Counted from the stretch's first letter, positions 44,810 to 54,360 are shown. The stretch: DNA of 64,000 nt from Pelagadaptatus sp034112445 (GCA_034112445.1 JAWUVI010000035.1:23308-87307); one strand, 5' to 3'. Translations and numbers: made by a program. Notes: generated from the letters alone by a model not told the origin.

Positions 44810-45265
44810 GTGTTTTCAATACAGAGAGCTAAGTGGCTCATCAGTTGCCTGCTAATGTCTATGGCCGTCGTGTGCAGTCATCCCGCTTGGTCTGAAGAAG
44901 AGGCCGCTGAAGAGGGTAAAGAAGGCGAGGCTGCCATTATAAAACGTGCTATTTATATTCCTATTAAACCTGCGTTTGTTGTGAACTATGGAGGAAGGGG
45001 GCGGCTTAAATATCTAAAAGCTGAATTATCAGTGCGAGTAACAGGCTCATCAGACGCGAATGCTATTCGTCATCACATGCCGCATATTCGCAACAACATT
45101 ATTTTGTTGTTCAGTCGTCAGATGGATGAAAATTTAAATAACCAAGAAGGCAAAGAGCTGTTACGTCAAGCAGCGCTGGCAGAGATTAATGATATTTTGA
45201 TTGCCGAAGAAGGTGCTAGTGGTGTGCAGGATTTATACTTTAATCAGCTGGTTATCCAACGTTAA
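44810..45265 (+). CDS. FliL-domain periplasmic protein
   Basis: 151 residues with a signal peptide (cut near HPAWSEE) in place of the usual FliL membrane anchor, then an acidic linker and a FliL-type domain (YIPIKPAFVVNYGG, YLKAELSVRVT, IRNNIILLFSRQ, LYFNQLVIQR). It is away from flagellar genes. Paralogues like this occur in pseudomonads; function unknown. Confidence 0.8.
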   Translation: MFSIQRAKWLISCLLMSMAVVCSHPAWSEEEAAEEGKEGEAAIIKRAIYIPIKPAFVVNYGGRGRLKYLKAELSVRVTGSSDANAIRHHMPHIRNNIILLFSRQMDENLNNQEGKELLRQAALAEINDILIAEEGASGVQDLYFNQLVIQR

Positions 45266-45283
45266 GTAACGTAGTAGAAGGTA

Positions 45284-45332
45284 CAGCAGACATAAAAAAA
45301 CCGGAATAGACCCGGTTTTTTTATGTCTGCTG
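45284..45332. terminator. bidirectional terminator with 21-bp perfect arms
   Basis: CAGCAGACATAAAAAAACCGG pairs fully with its complement after a 7-nt loop. It has A and T runs on each side of the GC core, so it serves both the FliL-like gene and gcvH. Confidence 0.92.
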
Positions 45333-45348
45333 TATTGAAACTTAAAGC

Positions 45349-45738
45349 TTATTCGTCTTCGCAAGCCGCTTGGTAAGCGTCGGCATCTAAAGCATTATCA
45401 AGTTCTGATATATCGCTTGGTTGAACCTTATAGAACCAGCCGTCATCGTAAGGTGATTCGTTAACGGTTTCTGGCGTATCTTCTAAAGATTCGTTAATCG
45501 CAATGACTTCTCCAGATATGGGAGAAAAAATATCTGAAGCGGCTTTAACTGATTCAACAACACCGGCTTCTTCGCCAGCATTTACAGTGCTGCCAACTTC
45601 AGGAGCTTCTACATAGACCACATCACCTAAGCTATCTTGAGCGTGATCACTAATGCCAACGGTTACGGTGCCGTCATCTTCTAGACGTGCCCACTCGTGG
45701 CTGGCTAGGTATTTTAGTTCGGTGCGAACTTCACTCAT
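45349..45738 (-). CDS. gcvH: glycine cleavage system H protein
   Basis: 129 residues. The lipoyl-lysine segment is ESVKAASD. It shuttles the aminomethyl group between P, T and L proteins. It follows gcvT by 63 nt; gcvP is not in the window. Confidence 0.97.
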   Translation of the reverse strand: MSEVRTELKYLASHEWARLEDDGTVTVGISDHAQDSLGDVVYVEAPEVGSTVNAGEEAGVVESVKAASDIFSPISGEVIAINESLEDTPETVNESPYDDGWFYKVQPSDISELDNALDADAYQAACEDE

Positions 45739-45801
45739 GTTTATGTCCTCAAATTAGTATTACGTACTGAATATTACGTGCAATGTTAATAGTTAAAATT
45801 A

Positions 45802-46890
45802 TTAAACCAGTGATTTACCGTTGCGGACAAAGCTTGGCTTGACCACTTTTACGGGAATCTGTTTGTTGCGCATTTCTACCAAGCATTGCTCACCGATGCT
45901 AGCAGGAACTCTCGCTAAGGCAACAGAATAGCCCAAAGTTGGTGAAAATGTGCCGCTGGTGATCTCTCCCGTTTCTGCGCAGCCATCAATAATGACTTTT
46001 TGATGCGCGCGTAATACGCCGCGAGCTTCTAATATCAGGCCTACAAGTTTGAACTGATTGCCTGCAGCTTTTTGTTCTTCAAGGGCGGAGCGACCAATAA
46101 ATTCTCTATCACTGGGTTCCCAAGCAATGGTCCAACCCATATTAGCCGCTAACGGCGAAACGCTGTCGTCCATGTCGTTGCCATACAAATTCATGCCGGC
46201 TTCCAAGCGCAAGGTATCGCGTGCGCCTAAGCCGCACGGGCTAACAGCTTGCTCGCTGAGAGCTTGCCAGAATTCAACCGCATCGGTATTGGGCAGCATG
46301 ATTTCTAGCCCGTCTTCACCGGTATAACCCGTTCGAGCTATAAACCACTCGGCTGCAGTAGCCCCTTGAAAAATTTTGAGTTCAGGTACGACTGCCGCTC
46401 TAGTGCTGCTCATTGCCGCACTGGCTTTAGTGATGGCGTTGGGTCCTTGGATGGCAATCATGGATAAGTCACGTCGTTCAGTGAGTTCAACGTCAAAGCC
46501 GGCTTTTTGTTGCTCCATCCACGCTAAATCTTTTTCGCGAGTGCCACAATTCACAACCGTACGAAACCAGCCATCCATGTTGTAAACGATTAAGTCATCA
46601 ATAACACCGCCAGTTTCATTGAGCATGGCGCTGTAAAGTGCTTTGCCTGAGGTGCCTTCTATGCGGCTCACGTCATTGGCTAATAAGCGCTGTAAATAAG
46701 CTTTGGCGCCAGTGCCAGTAATATCGACAATGGTCATGTGTGAGACATCAAACATACCGGCGTCTTGACGAACCTTATGGTGCTCTTCTATTTGCGAGCC
46801 GTAATGCAAAGGCATATCCCAGCCGCCAAAATCGACAAGCTTACCGCCAAAATCTGCATGACTTTGATAGAGCGATGTTTTCTGTCCCAT
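45802..46890 (-). CDS. gcvT: glycine cleavage system T protein
   Basis: 362 residues, the usual length. MFDVSHMTIVDITG, the folate-binding GLGARDTLRLEAGMNLYGND and the GTFSPTLGYSVALARVP region are intact. It transfers a methylene group to tetrahydrofolate. No glycine riboswitch fold was evident in the 105-nt upstream gap. Confidence 0.96.
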   Translation of the reverse strand: MGQKTSLYQSHADFGGKLVDFGGWDMPLHYGSQIEEHHKVRQDAGMFDVSHMTIVDITGTGAKAYLQRLLANDVSRIEGTSGKALYSAMLNETGGVIDDLIVYNMDGWFRTVVNCGTREKDLAWMEQQKAGFDVELTERRDLSMIAIQGPNAITKASAAMSSTRAAVVPELKIFQGATAAEWFIARTGYTGEDGLEIMLPNTDAVEFWQALSEQAVSPCGLGARDTLRLEAGMNLYGNDMDDSVSPLAANMGWTIAWEPSDREFIGRSALEEQKAAGNQFKLVGLILEARGVLRAHQKVIIDGCAETGEITSGTFSPTLGYSVALARVPASIGEQCLVEMRNKQIPVKVVKPSFVRNGKSLV

Positions 46891-46995
46891 AAATAACCTA
46901 CAAGGTAGTAAGAAAGTGGGCTCATTTTACCCTAGCTCTTGCTGTTGAACCATGTATTGATAGACTTTGACTAAATTAAATTCAAACAAAGGCAG

Positions 46996-48840
46996 ATGAC
47001 TGTGAAAATTTTAATTAAAAGCGTACTGCTGATATTGAGCTTGGTGGTGTTGGCCTCGCTTGGGGCAATGTTTTATTTAACCCAAATGTTTGATCCGAAC
47101 AGCTATAGAGAAGACATAGAGATCATTGCGCAAGAGCAAGGTGTGAACCTATCCCTTAAGGGTGATGTGTCTTGGTCGTGGTATCCAAATTTGGCGTTGA
47201 AGTTTGAAGACGTCAGTGTTGAGAAAGCGGTTGGACATTCAGGCGAAACCGTTAGCGCAAAAATAGAATCCATAGCCGTGCGCATGGCCATCAAGCCGCT
47301 GTTCAGCGGACAGCTGCAGGCAACGGGGATGAATCTGCAGGGCACAGCAATAGAGTATCCTAATCAGCCGCCGCTGCTAGTCAACGCACAAGGTGCATTG
47401 AATTTTGATCAAGCGGCTAATTTGCTGGAGATTACATCGTTGGAGGTATCAGTACAGCCCATTACGGATCGTGCCGGCGGTCATGAACGGGCTCAATTAA
47501 TGGTGTCGGGTAAGGTAAATTTGCAAACCAATGGGATTGATTTGAATGTGCTTTTGGCCGAATTTAACGCCAAGCAGTGGTTGCAAATGGCGGGAGTAGA
47601 ACTGCCTAAAATGAACTCGACCAGTGCGCTTAAGCAGGTGGCTATGTCCACCAAAGTGCAAGGGCATACCAATAGCTGGCAGCTAAAAGATTTTAGGCTA
47701 CAGATAGATGGATCGACAATTACGGGTGACGTATCGCAAACTGCTAACCAGATTGTTCGAATCAATCTGCACGGTGATCAGATAAACCTTGATGATTACT
47801 TGGCGCCAAGTGTTACGGTCCCTGCAGTCACACAGAAACCGAATGTAAGTAAGGTGCGCACTAATAAAACTAATCCCTCGGTAAGCCCACGTCGGTTGTC
47901 ATCCGACAAGCTAGAACTTGATAGCTTGCAATCAGTGGCGCTTGAATTAAGTTTAGGGATTGATAAGTTTCAAGCCAATCAGGTTGATATGCGCGATGTG
48001 AAGGTTCAGCTGAATGCCAACAATGGTTTGGTAAAGTTGAATAGTTTTAAAGCACATTTATATTCTGGAACAGTACAAGCATCGGCCGAGCTAGACGCAC
48101 GTGGGGTGCAGCCCAGCGTGAAATTTAGCAGTCGATTAGAGTCGATAGCGTTATTACCATTGCTCAGTGTTATGGTTGAAGAAAAACGCATATCGGGTAT
48201 CGCCAATATAGAGATGTCGATCAAAGCGAATGGCGATAATTTGGCTGCGTGGCAGGACAGCGCACATGGTAAATTAACCGCTAAAGCCAACACATTGATT
48301 GTTTCTGAGCTGGATATAGAGCGAAAATTTTGCGAATTAGCGGCTCTGACCAGTCGCAAACCTATGCCGACTCTAGCCTGGAAGGGCCAAACGACCTTAC
48401 AAGACTTGGACGTTGATCTTGCCATCCAAGGCGCCAGCATTACTATTAAGAGTATTCAGGCGGGTGTAGAAGAGCTTCAAGTAAACGCTTTTGGCGACAC
48501 TCGATATGTTAAGGGCGATTTCGACGTTAAGGCTAACCTGAGAGTGACAGGGGAGTTGAACCCAGACCGCGCCTGCCAAGTGCGTGATCGGTGGCGCAAT
48601 CGTGACTTGCCTATGCGATGTCGCGGTAATATAGATGAGCCGTTGGGAGGTGATGTTTGTCTCCCTGATAAAGATCGCATAGATGATTTATTGCGCGATG
48701 AGGTAAAGTCTCGCGCTCAAGAGAAGTTACAAGAAAAACTGGAAGAGAAGTTGTTTGATAAGTTAAAAGGATCAGACGCTAGCCCAGACAGTTCGAAAAA
48801 AGCCGCAGAGCAGTTATTGAGAGGTCTCTTTGGACTTTGA
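46996..48840 (+). CDS. asmA: AsmA-family protein
   Basis: 614 residues with one N-terminal span (KSVLLILSLVVLASLGAMFYL), then MFDPNSYREDIEIIAQEQGV and LKGDVSWSWYPNLAL, the AsmA start, a long beta-rich periplasmic region and a charged C-terminal tail. AsmA-like proteins take part in lipid transport between the membranes. Overlaps mutY by 11 nt. Confidence 0.9.
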   Translation: MTVKILIKSVLLILSLVVLASLGAMFYLTQMFDPNSYREDIEIIAQEQGVNLSLKGDVSWSWYPNLALKFEDVSVEKAVGHSGETVSAKIESIAVRMAIKPLFSGQLQATGMNLQGTAIEYPNQPPLLVNAQGALNFDQAANLLEITSLEVSVQPITDRAGGHERAQLMVSGKVNLQTNGIDLNVLLAEFNAKQWLQMAGVELPKMNSTSALKQVAMSTKVQGHTNSWQLKDFRLQIDGSTITGDVSQTANQIVRINLHGDQINLDDYLAPSVTVPAVTQKPNVSKVRTNKTNPSVSPRRLSSDKLELDSLQSVALELSLGIDKFQANQVDMRDVKVQLNANNGLVKLNSFKAHLYSGTVQASAELDARGVQPSVKFSSRLESIALLPLLSVMVEEKRISGIANIEMSIKANGDNLAAWQDSAHGKLTAKANTLIVSELDIERKFCELAALTSRKPMPTLAWKGQTTLQDLDVDLAIQGASITIKSIQAGVEELQVNAFGDTRYVKGDFDVKANLRVTGELNPDRACQVRDRWRNRDLPMRCRGNIDEPLGGDVCLPDKDRIDDLLRDEVKSRAQEKLQEKLEEKLFDKLKGSDASPDSSKKAAEQLLRGLFGL

Positions 48841-49954
48841 ATTAGAGCATAACTTTGAATTAGAGCATAACTTCGAATTAGAGAATAACTGTGAGTCAGA
48901 GAATAACTTTGTAGACCGAGTGCTAACTTGGTTTGAGCAACACGGCCGTAAACACTTGCCGTGGCAGCAGGACGTTAACCCTTATCGTGTGTGGGTGTCT
49001 GAAATCATGTTGCAGCAAACCCAAGTCGCCACCGTTATTGGGTATTTTGAGCGGTTTATGGCGCGCTTCCCTAGTGTCGACAGTTTAGCGCGCGCCAATC
49101 CAGATGATGTTTTGCATTTATGGACGGGCCTGGGGTATTACGCCCGTGCTAGAAATTTACATAAATGCGCTCAGCGTGTTGTCGATGAATATGATGGCTG
49201 CTTTCCCCAAACGATTGAAGGCTTAACAGATTTACCAGGTATTGGCCGCTCGACCGCTGGTGCCATAGCCAGTTTGTCTATGGGTAAAAATGAACCCATT
49301 TTAGATGGCAATGTTAAACGGGTTTTAGCGCGTCACTTTGCGATAGAGGGTTGGCCGGGTAATGCTAAGGTTCTACAGCAGCTTTGGCGCTTATCGGAAC
49401 AGCTGACGCCGTCGGCAGAATCGTCGCACAGTTGTGCAGATTACACCCAGGTCATGATGGATCTGGGAGCCAGTGTCTGCAGTCGCACTAAACCAATGTG
49501 TGAGCAATGCCCTTTACAACAAACATGCTTGGCTCATCAGCAAGATACCGTATTGAATTACCCCGGTAAAAAACCTAAAAAAGATAAGCCCACAAAAGCC
49601 GTGACTTTATTGATGTTGCAAAACCCTGCGGGTGAGTATTATCTACAGCAACGGCCGGCAACGGGTATATGGGGCGGGCTGTGGAGCTTTCCTGAGCTGA
49701 ATGCAGACGTAAACATTGACGATCATTGCCAACAAGAGCACGGCGATGTTATTGATAAACAGATATGGCCAACTTTTCGGCATACATTCAGTCATTACCA
49801 TTTATCCATCACTCCGGTTCATATACAGTTGCTTCCCGCCGCGGTATCACAAGTGGCCGAACCCAGTTCACGTTGGTATGGTACGCAAACGGTACCAACT
49901 GTTGGTTTGGCTGCTCCGGTTAAAAAATTATGGCAACAATTGATGAAGGAATAA
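48830..49954 (+). CDS. mutY: adenine DNA glycosylase
   Basis: 374 residues from a TTG start with GAGG 5 nt upstream. HhH motif LPGIGRSTAGAI, catalytic Glu in VSEIMLQQTQV, 4Fe-4S cysteines in CSRTKPMCEQCPLQQTC, and a C-terminal NUDIX-like domain. The core normally begins near FVDRVLTWF; ahead of it are about 26 extra residues made of ELEHNF-like repeats. No other in-frame start gives a complete enzyme. It removes A opposite 8-oxoG. Confidence 0.94.
   Translation: MDFELEHNFELEHNFELENNCESENNFVDRVLTWFEQHGRKHLPWQQDVNPYRVWVSEIMLQQTQVATVIGYFERFMARFPSVDSLARANPDDVLHLWTGLGYYARARNLHKCAQRVVDEYDGCFPQTIEGLTDLPGIGRSTAGAIASLSMGKNEPILDGNVKRVLARHFAIEGWPGNAKVLQQLWRLSEQLTPSAESSHSCADYTQVMMDLGASVCSRTKPMCEQCPLQQTCLAHQQDTVLNYPGKKPKKDKPTKAVTLLMLQNPAGEYYLQQRPATGIWGGLWSFPELNADVNIDDHCQQEHGDVIDKQIWPTFRHTFSHYHLSITPVHIQLLPAAVSQVAEPSSRWYGTQTVPTVGLAAPVKKLWQQLMKE
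48839..48910 (+). repeat. 18-nt tandem repeats at the mutY 5' end
   Basis: About four copies of an 18-nt unit like gaattagagcataacttt, decaying toward the 3' side, in frame and encoding ELEHNF-type repeats. They begin at the AsmA stop codon. Confidence 0.85.
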
Positions 49955-49958
49955 TGCA

Positions 49959-50231
49959 ATGGCGCGTATGGTTTTCTGTAGCAAGTATCAAAAAGAGTTA
50001 GAAGGTCTGGCTGTACCACCAGTCCCTGGAGCCAAGGGTCAAGAGTTATACGAGTCAGTGTCTAAACAGGCGTGGCAAGAGTGGATGTCTCACCAAACCA
50101 TGTTGATCAATGAAAAACACCTGAATATGATGGATTTAACGGCTCGAGCATACCTAGGTGAGCAGCGCGATAAATTCTTTGCTGGTGCCGAATTAGACGA
50201 AGTTGAGGGCTATGTTCCTACTATCGATTAA
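49959..50231 (+). CDS. yggX: Fe(2+)-trafficking protein YggX
   Basis: 90 residues. Begins MARMVFCSKYQKELEGL and contains PPVPGAKGQELYE, the YggX pattern with the conserved Cys. It protects iron-sulfur clusters from oxidation. It lies 4 nt after mutY, a common gammaproteobacterial pair. Confidence 0.96.
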   Translation: MARMVFCSKYQKELEGLAVPPVPGAKGQELYESVSKQAWQEWMSHQTMLINEKHLNMMDLTARAYLGEQRDKFFAGAELDEVEGYVPTID

Positions 50232-50342
50232 ATTGCGGCCTATGGCGTTGAAAAATCAGCATTTAATTCCTCTCAGTATTGACTCTAAAGTTCTGAACGG
50301 GTTTAATACGCGCCTCTTGTGATCGGCGTATCCAAGAAATTT

Positions 50343-50418
50343 GCCCGGTTAGCTCAGTCGGTAGAGCAGAGGATTGAAAATCCTCGTGTCGGTGGTTCGA
50401 TTCCGCCACCGGGCACCA
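50343..50418 (+). tRNA. tRNA-Phe (GAA)
   Basis: 76 nt with encoded CCA. The acceptor arms GCCCGGT / ACCGGGC, D loop with AGCTCAGTCGGTAGAGC, anticodon GAA in TTGAAAA, and T loop GGTTCGATTCC are all intact. The integrase gene begins 196 nt downstream, so its 3' end is the likely attachment site. Confidence 0.97.
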
Positions 50419-50450
50419 TATATAGATCTGGTAACGTCCAGAATCGTCCT

Positions 50451-50476
50451 AAAGCCCGCGTAAATGCGGGCTTTTT
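50451..50476 (+). terminator. Rho-independent terminator after tRNA-Phe
   Basis: AAGCCCGC, loop of about 6 nt, GCGGGCTT, then TTT. Confidence 0.88.
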
Positions 50477-50613
50477 CGTTTATACTCAGTCCAAAGTAAT
50501 CCGAAGAAGTACCCCTAAATCCAGAACGATTGGGGGTCTTTATGGGGGTATATTCTCACCTTCGATATTCGGTACCCCCAAAAATAGATAAAACTATATT
50601 TAGAGGTGACGCT

Positions 50614-51867
50614 ATGGCGCTAACGGAATTGGCTGTTAAACAGGCCAGCCCTAAAGAAAAAGATTATAAAATGACCGATGAAAAGGGCATGTTTCTTCTA
50701 ATAAAGAAGAACGGGTCTAAATATTGGCGTCTTAAATATAGAAATCCCCACACAAAAAAAGAAAAAGTTTTAGCTTTGGGGGTGTACCCAACGGTTGGGC
50801 TAAAACAAGCACGGCTAAAAAGGGCTGATGCTAAAGAACTTTTATCTAAGGGCATTGATCCAGGCGATCATAAGAAAAGTACTAAATCTTCTCAGGGGGA
50901 TGCTGCCGCTAATAGCTTTGGTGTTATTACTGAGGAATGGTTTGTTAAGCAGCAAATGAGTTGGGCCCCTGCGACCATCAAGAAGCACCGAGCTTTGTTA
51001 AATAATGATCTAATACCTTATCTGGAAAGCCGCCCAATATCTGAATTAGAAACATGGGAGCTACTGGGAGTCCTTAATCGGATCATTGATCGAGGGGCTA
51101 TTGATAGTGCGCACAAGTGCCGTCAAATATTGAACCAGATATGTCGTTATGCAAAACAAACTGGGCGAAGTAAGCATAACCCGGCGTCGGATCTAACCGG
51201 AGCGTTGCCTGAAAGAAAGACTACCCATAGAGCCGCTATTACAGACCCTTCAGGTTTCGGAAAATTACTTGTCGATATTGATGCCTATAAAGGCACACAC
51301 ATCATTAGAACCATGTTGGCATTAGCGCCTTTGGTGTTTCAAAGGCCTGGTGAGCTGGCCTCTATGGAGTGGTCAGAGATAGATTTTGACGGGGGGTGTT
51401 GGAATATCCCTGTGGCCAAAAAGAAAGAGCGCAATAAGCGAGAGGGTGATCATACCGTCCCGCTATCAAAGCAGGCTCAAGAGTTGCTGTCAGATATCAG
51501 ACCTTTAACTGGTCATCATCAGTACGTGTTCCCTAATCAAAGGGATTATAAAAAGCACGCCAACACAGAGTCTATTAATAAAGCATTGCGGGAAATGGGC
51601 TACAACACCAAAGAAGTTCATTGCTTTCATGGTTTTAGAGCCAGTGCCAGAACCATGCTTGATGAGCAGTTAGGATTGAGGGTGGAATGGATAGAGCACC
51701 AGTTAGCTCATACCGTTAAAGATCCGCTGGGTAGAGCCTACAATCGAACCAAACATCTTCCACAGCGTATCGACATGATGCAACGATGGTCAGATTATTT
51801 GGACAACCTTAAACGCCAAGTGTTGGCTGGTAATGTAATTACAGCTAGCTTTGTGAATGAGGCGTGA
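50614..51867 (+). CDS. tyrosine-family integrase with DUF4102 arm-binding domain
   Basis: ATG 50614 with AGAGGTG 5 nt upstream gives 417 residues (MALTELAVKQASPKEKDYKM); a longer in-frame start at 50530 is less likely. N-terminal DUF4102 (LALGVYPTVGLKQARLKR), core-binding domain, and catalytic residues: Arg in FQRPGELA, HxxR in HGFRASARTM, His in HQLAHTV and Tyr in AYNR. It is typical of elements that insert at tRNA 3' ends. It marks the left border of the island. Confidence 0.95.
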   Translation: MALTELAVKQASPKEKDYKMTDEKGMFLLIKKNGSKYWRLKYRNPHTKKEKVLALGVYPTVGLKQARLKRADAKELLSKGIDPGDHKKSTKSSQGDAAANSFGVITEEWFVKQQMSWAPATIKKHRALLNNDLIPYLESRPISELETWELLGVLNRIIDRGAIDSAHKCRQILNQICRYAKQTGRSKHNPASDLTGALPERKTTHRAAITDPSGFGKLLVDIDAYKGTHIIRTMLALAPLVFQRPGELASMEWSEIDFDGGCWNIPVAKKKERNKREGDHTVPLSKQAQELLSDIRPLTGHHQYVFPNQRDYKKHANTESINKALREMGYNTKEVHCFHGFRASARTMLDEQLGLRVEWIEHQLAHTVKDPLGRAYNRTKHLPQRIDMMQRWSDYLDNLKRQVLAGNVITASFVNEA

Positions 51868-51901
51868 GAGTCTATCTGTAGTTTGTGAGCTGGGTTTAGT
51901 T

Positions 51902-52606
51902 TTAGTCTTTAGGGGGCTCGCGTTTGAATGGGTTTTTTGATGTTATCTTGTCCAGGCCGGTTATGTTTCCAATCGCGGCTGTTTGAGTCTTAATAAATTC
52001 ATGAATCTTTTGTCTGTCGTCAGAGGTGATCATGGATAGGGTAAGGCCGTTCTTTTCCGCAAGAAATTTATACGGTGCCAGTTCTGATAATAAACTCTCT
52101 GATTGTTCTTTAAGTCTAGCTATGGTGTGTTGTTGGATGCTGAGCTTGCTGCTAAGAGTCGTTTGCTCGACAGGATTTTTTTCTGCTTGTTTTTTTAGTT
52201 TCTTCTCTAGCTTATTCTTTTCGTTTTCCCTGATTTCAGACTTGATTTTATCGCATTTGAGTATTAGGCGTTCTACGGTGATGGAAAGGTTTTCGTTGTT
52301 GAATGATAGCTCTTTAATCTTGGTTTCAGTCTCTGTGCTCATGCAAAATGAATAAGATCTTTTCCCTTCGGTAGCTGCTTTTAGTCTGCTTGTCTTTACG
52401 TTCCACGCTCCTCTCATTTTGATGAGAATCAATGAATTTTCAGCGCTTCTTGAAAGTTGTTCGAGGTGCTCGGCTAGATGGTCAATGGTGTAGTTATGGG
52501 TATGATGCAGGCCCTTTTTATTTAGGTAGTTAACGGTCCAGATGTATTTTTCTTTTTGGTTGTTGTCATCTTGAATCCACTCATGCCAATCGATTTTTTT
52601 CCCCAT
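51902..52606 (-). CDS. hypothetical coiled-coil protein next to integrase
   Basis: 234 residues; not recognised. The N-terminal half has WHEWIQDDN and HTHNYTIDHLAEHLEQL; residues about 95-175 are lysine/glutamate-rich coiled coil. It has no signal or membrane span. It is divergent from the winged-helix gene and converges on int. Pattern suggests a DNA-associated or regulatory element protein, but this is only inference. Confidence 0.6.
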   Translation of the reverse strand: MGKKIDWHEWIQDDNNQKEKYIWTVNYLNKKGLHHTHNYTIDHLAEHLEQLSRSAENSLILIKMRGAWNVKTSRLKAATEGKRSYSFCMSTETETKIKELSFNNENLSITVERLILKCDKIKSEIRENEKNKLEKKLKKQAEKNPVEQTTLSSKLSIQQHTIARLKEQSESLLSELAPYKFLAEKNGLTLSMITSDDRQKIHEFIKTQTAAIGNITGLDKITSKNPFKREPPKD

Positions 52607-52642
52607 CTCTAATGCTCTTCTCAGTGATGAATATTATAAATT

Positions 52643-52683
52643 ACATGTTAGTAATTGATTTAATCAGGTAATACAACATGTTA
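52643..52683. repeat. direct ACATGTTA boxes between divergent genes
   Basis: ACATGTTA at 52643-52650 and again at 52676-52683, within the 225-nt AT-rich gap between 51902-52606 and 52832-54166. They could be operator sites for one of the two products. Confidence 0.4.
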
Positions 52684-52831
52684 TTATATCCTATATAAGG
52701 TTTTAAGGTAGGGTCCCATATCTTTTTTCCTTAGTTGCCTTGTATCAATAGGAAGCTATGCTGATACGGTAAAATAAACTATTAAGGTTTTAATCATGAG
52801 TGGTTCATCTTAAATTTAAGGAAGTAAATAT

Positions 52832-54166
52832 TTGTTTGAGTTGCTGTATCGACCTACACCAGAGCTTTCATATGTGAAGAAATATACGCTGTTATGTTTG
52901 ATGAACCAGTTTCGAAAGAGAGGAGTAATAAATCAACCAGTCAGCGATCTTGCTAAAAAATTTGGGGTAAGTCAGCAGGCTGTCTCATTTGTACTAAAGG
53001 ACTATTTCTCTAAGCATGATTTAATCAAATCTAAGTTTCGTGGAGAAAATTATATTGCTCAGGGAAATCGCCCACCTGGGCGTGCTGCGACTTTTTATGA
53101 ATTAGATAATCAGGCTGTTGCTGAACATATATTTGGCGATATTGATAACGTTGATGCTTCAGGAATTTTGAACTCAAGTCATCCTGATGGATTTGAAAAA
53201 TACGCTGATCTTATTGCAAAGCTTTTAACGCTACCTTCATATATGGAGTTGTCTATTCCTGAGGCAATGCTTCTTAGTATTTTGTTGTGTTTTTCTGATG
53301 AGTTGGGTTGTGTACGCAATCTAAGTTTTAAGGACTTTGAGCTGTTCATCGGAATGAAAAAGACTAAATTAAAATCGACTTTAAAGTCTCTTCAAGAAAA
53401 AAAGCTGCTTTTATCTATTTGGGCAGGTGGTGTATCTCCTGGTGTTTTTGGCAAGATTAACAGTGTGTATGTACTTAATAGCTCACGCTTTAATGCAAGT
53501 GAAATATTTTCAGCTAAGGAGAGGCGACAACCCAATATTATTCCAGTAGAGCCACTTAGTGTTGATTTTGTTTGTAAGATTGAGGAGCTATCTATGCATA
53601 TTGATCGTTGCATAAAAGCACGATTAAGAAAGTTAAAGGCAGATTCGGCTAATGGTAATAGCTTGGACTCCTGTACTAAATTAGTTAAAGAGGATCTGCA
53701 ATCAGGCATAGGGTCAGAAAATGTCAGTACTAAGATTAATGATTTATGGGGCAATTTGAATAAACCAAATTTATGTGTTTTTTATAATTTGTTGAATTGG
53801 AGTGATGTGAAGAGGCTTCATAGGTTTTTAAAACTTAAGATCGAAGATTACTCTTCCATGTATAGCTTAAACCCAAATGGTGACGAGAAATTTGAGGATT
53901 ATATTTTTCAAGAGCTTATTCCTGCAGATGGAGGAGATAAGCTTAGCGAGTTAAGTAAGGAGGCTTTTTTGGAGTTGGCAAAGCTGTTGATGTTTTTTGT
54001 GAAAAAGGTTCATTCAATGGTTGTTAATACAATAAGTAGCAATGATAGAAAGAAGACCAATCGGAGTGACCCCGCTGGGGGTTTTCAAAGTGTATTAGGT
54101 ATGAAATACGTGATTTTACATGAAGGAACATTGGGGAATTGTATGAATATTATGCGAGTTGTTTGA
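52832..54166 (+). CDS. hypothetical protein with N-terminal winged-helix
   Basis: 444 residues from a TTG start (AAGGAAG upstream). Residues about 20-75 (MNQFRKRGVINQPVSDLAKK, FGVSQQAVSFVLKDYF) form a helix-turn-helix. A second similar module may lie near 145-200 (FELFIGMKKTKLKSTLKSL). The rest is unrecognised. It is AT-richer than its core neighbours. It could be a replication or regulatory protein of the island. Confidence 0.6.
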   Translation: MFELLYRPTPELSYVKKYTLLCLMNQFRKRGVINQPVSDLAKKFGVSQQAVSFVLKDYFSKHDLIKSKFRGENYIAQGNRPPGRAATFYELDNQAVAEHIFGDIDNVDASGILNSSHPDGFEKYADLIAKLLTLPSYMELSIPEAMLLSILLCFSDELGCVRNLSFKDFELFIGMKKTKLKSTLKSLQEKKLLLSIWAGGVSPGVFGKINSVYVLNSSRFNASEIFSAKERRQPNIIPVEPLSVDFVCKIEELSMHIDRCIKARLRKLKADSANGNSLDSCTKLVKEDLQSGIGSENVSTKINDLWGNLNKPNLCVFYNLLNWSDVKRLHRFLKLKIEDYSSMYSLNPNGDEKFEDYIFQELIPADGGDKLSELSKEAFLELAKLLMFFVKKVHSMVVNTISSNDRKKTNRSDPAGGFQSVLGMKYVILHEGTLGNCMNIMRVV

Positions 54167-54203
54167 TGCTGTTAGCTTTTAAATTTTCATAGCGAATCAA
54201 AGA

Positions 54204-54360
54204 GCCGTTTTAGGGCGTTTTAGGGCGTTTTATGACGTACTTTAAATCGTTTTATTTTTATTTGTTTTAACTCCCATTTTTCTTTAATCCGCTGATGCTC
54301 ATTGATAAAACGACCTAAAATTAAGACCCAATTATGTATGTATAAGTAGTATGTACATAA
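54204..54360. repeat. iteron-like repeats and inverted repeat upstream of HUH-like gene
   Basis: CGTTTTAGGGCGTTTTAGGGCGTTTTA (54206-54232) holds tandem 10-nt units. An inverted copy with one mismatch, taaaacgacctaaaa, is at 54306-54320, and TTATGTA/TACATAA at 54332-54338/54354-54360 is another inverted pair. They lie in the 399-nt gap 54167-54565. Confidence 0.6.

Noticed and set aside
46891..46995. Glycine riboswitch ahead of gcvT
   Set aside because: The gap is short and shows no paired conserved aptamer blocks.
50319..50591. 90-residue frame across tRNA-Phe
   Set aside because: It reads through the tRNA gene and its terminator.
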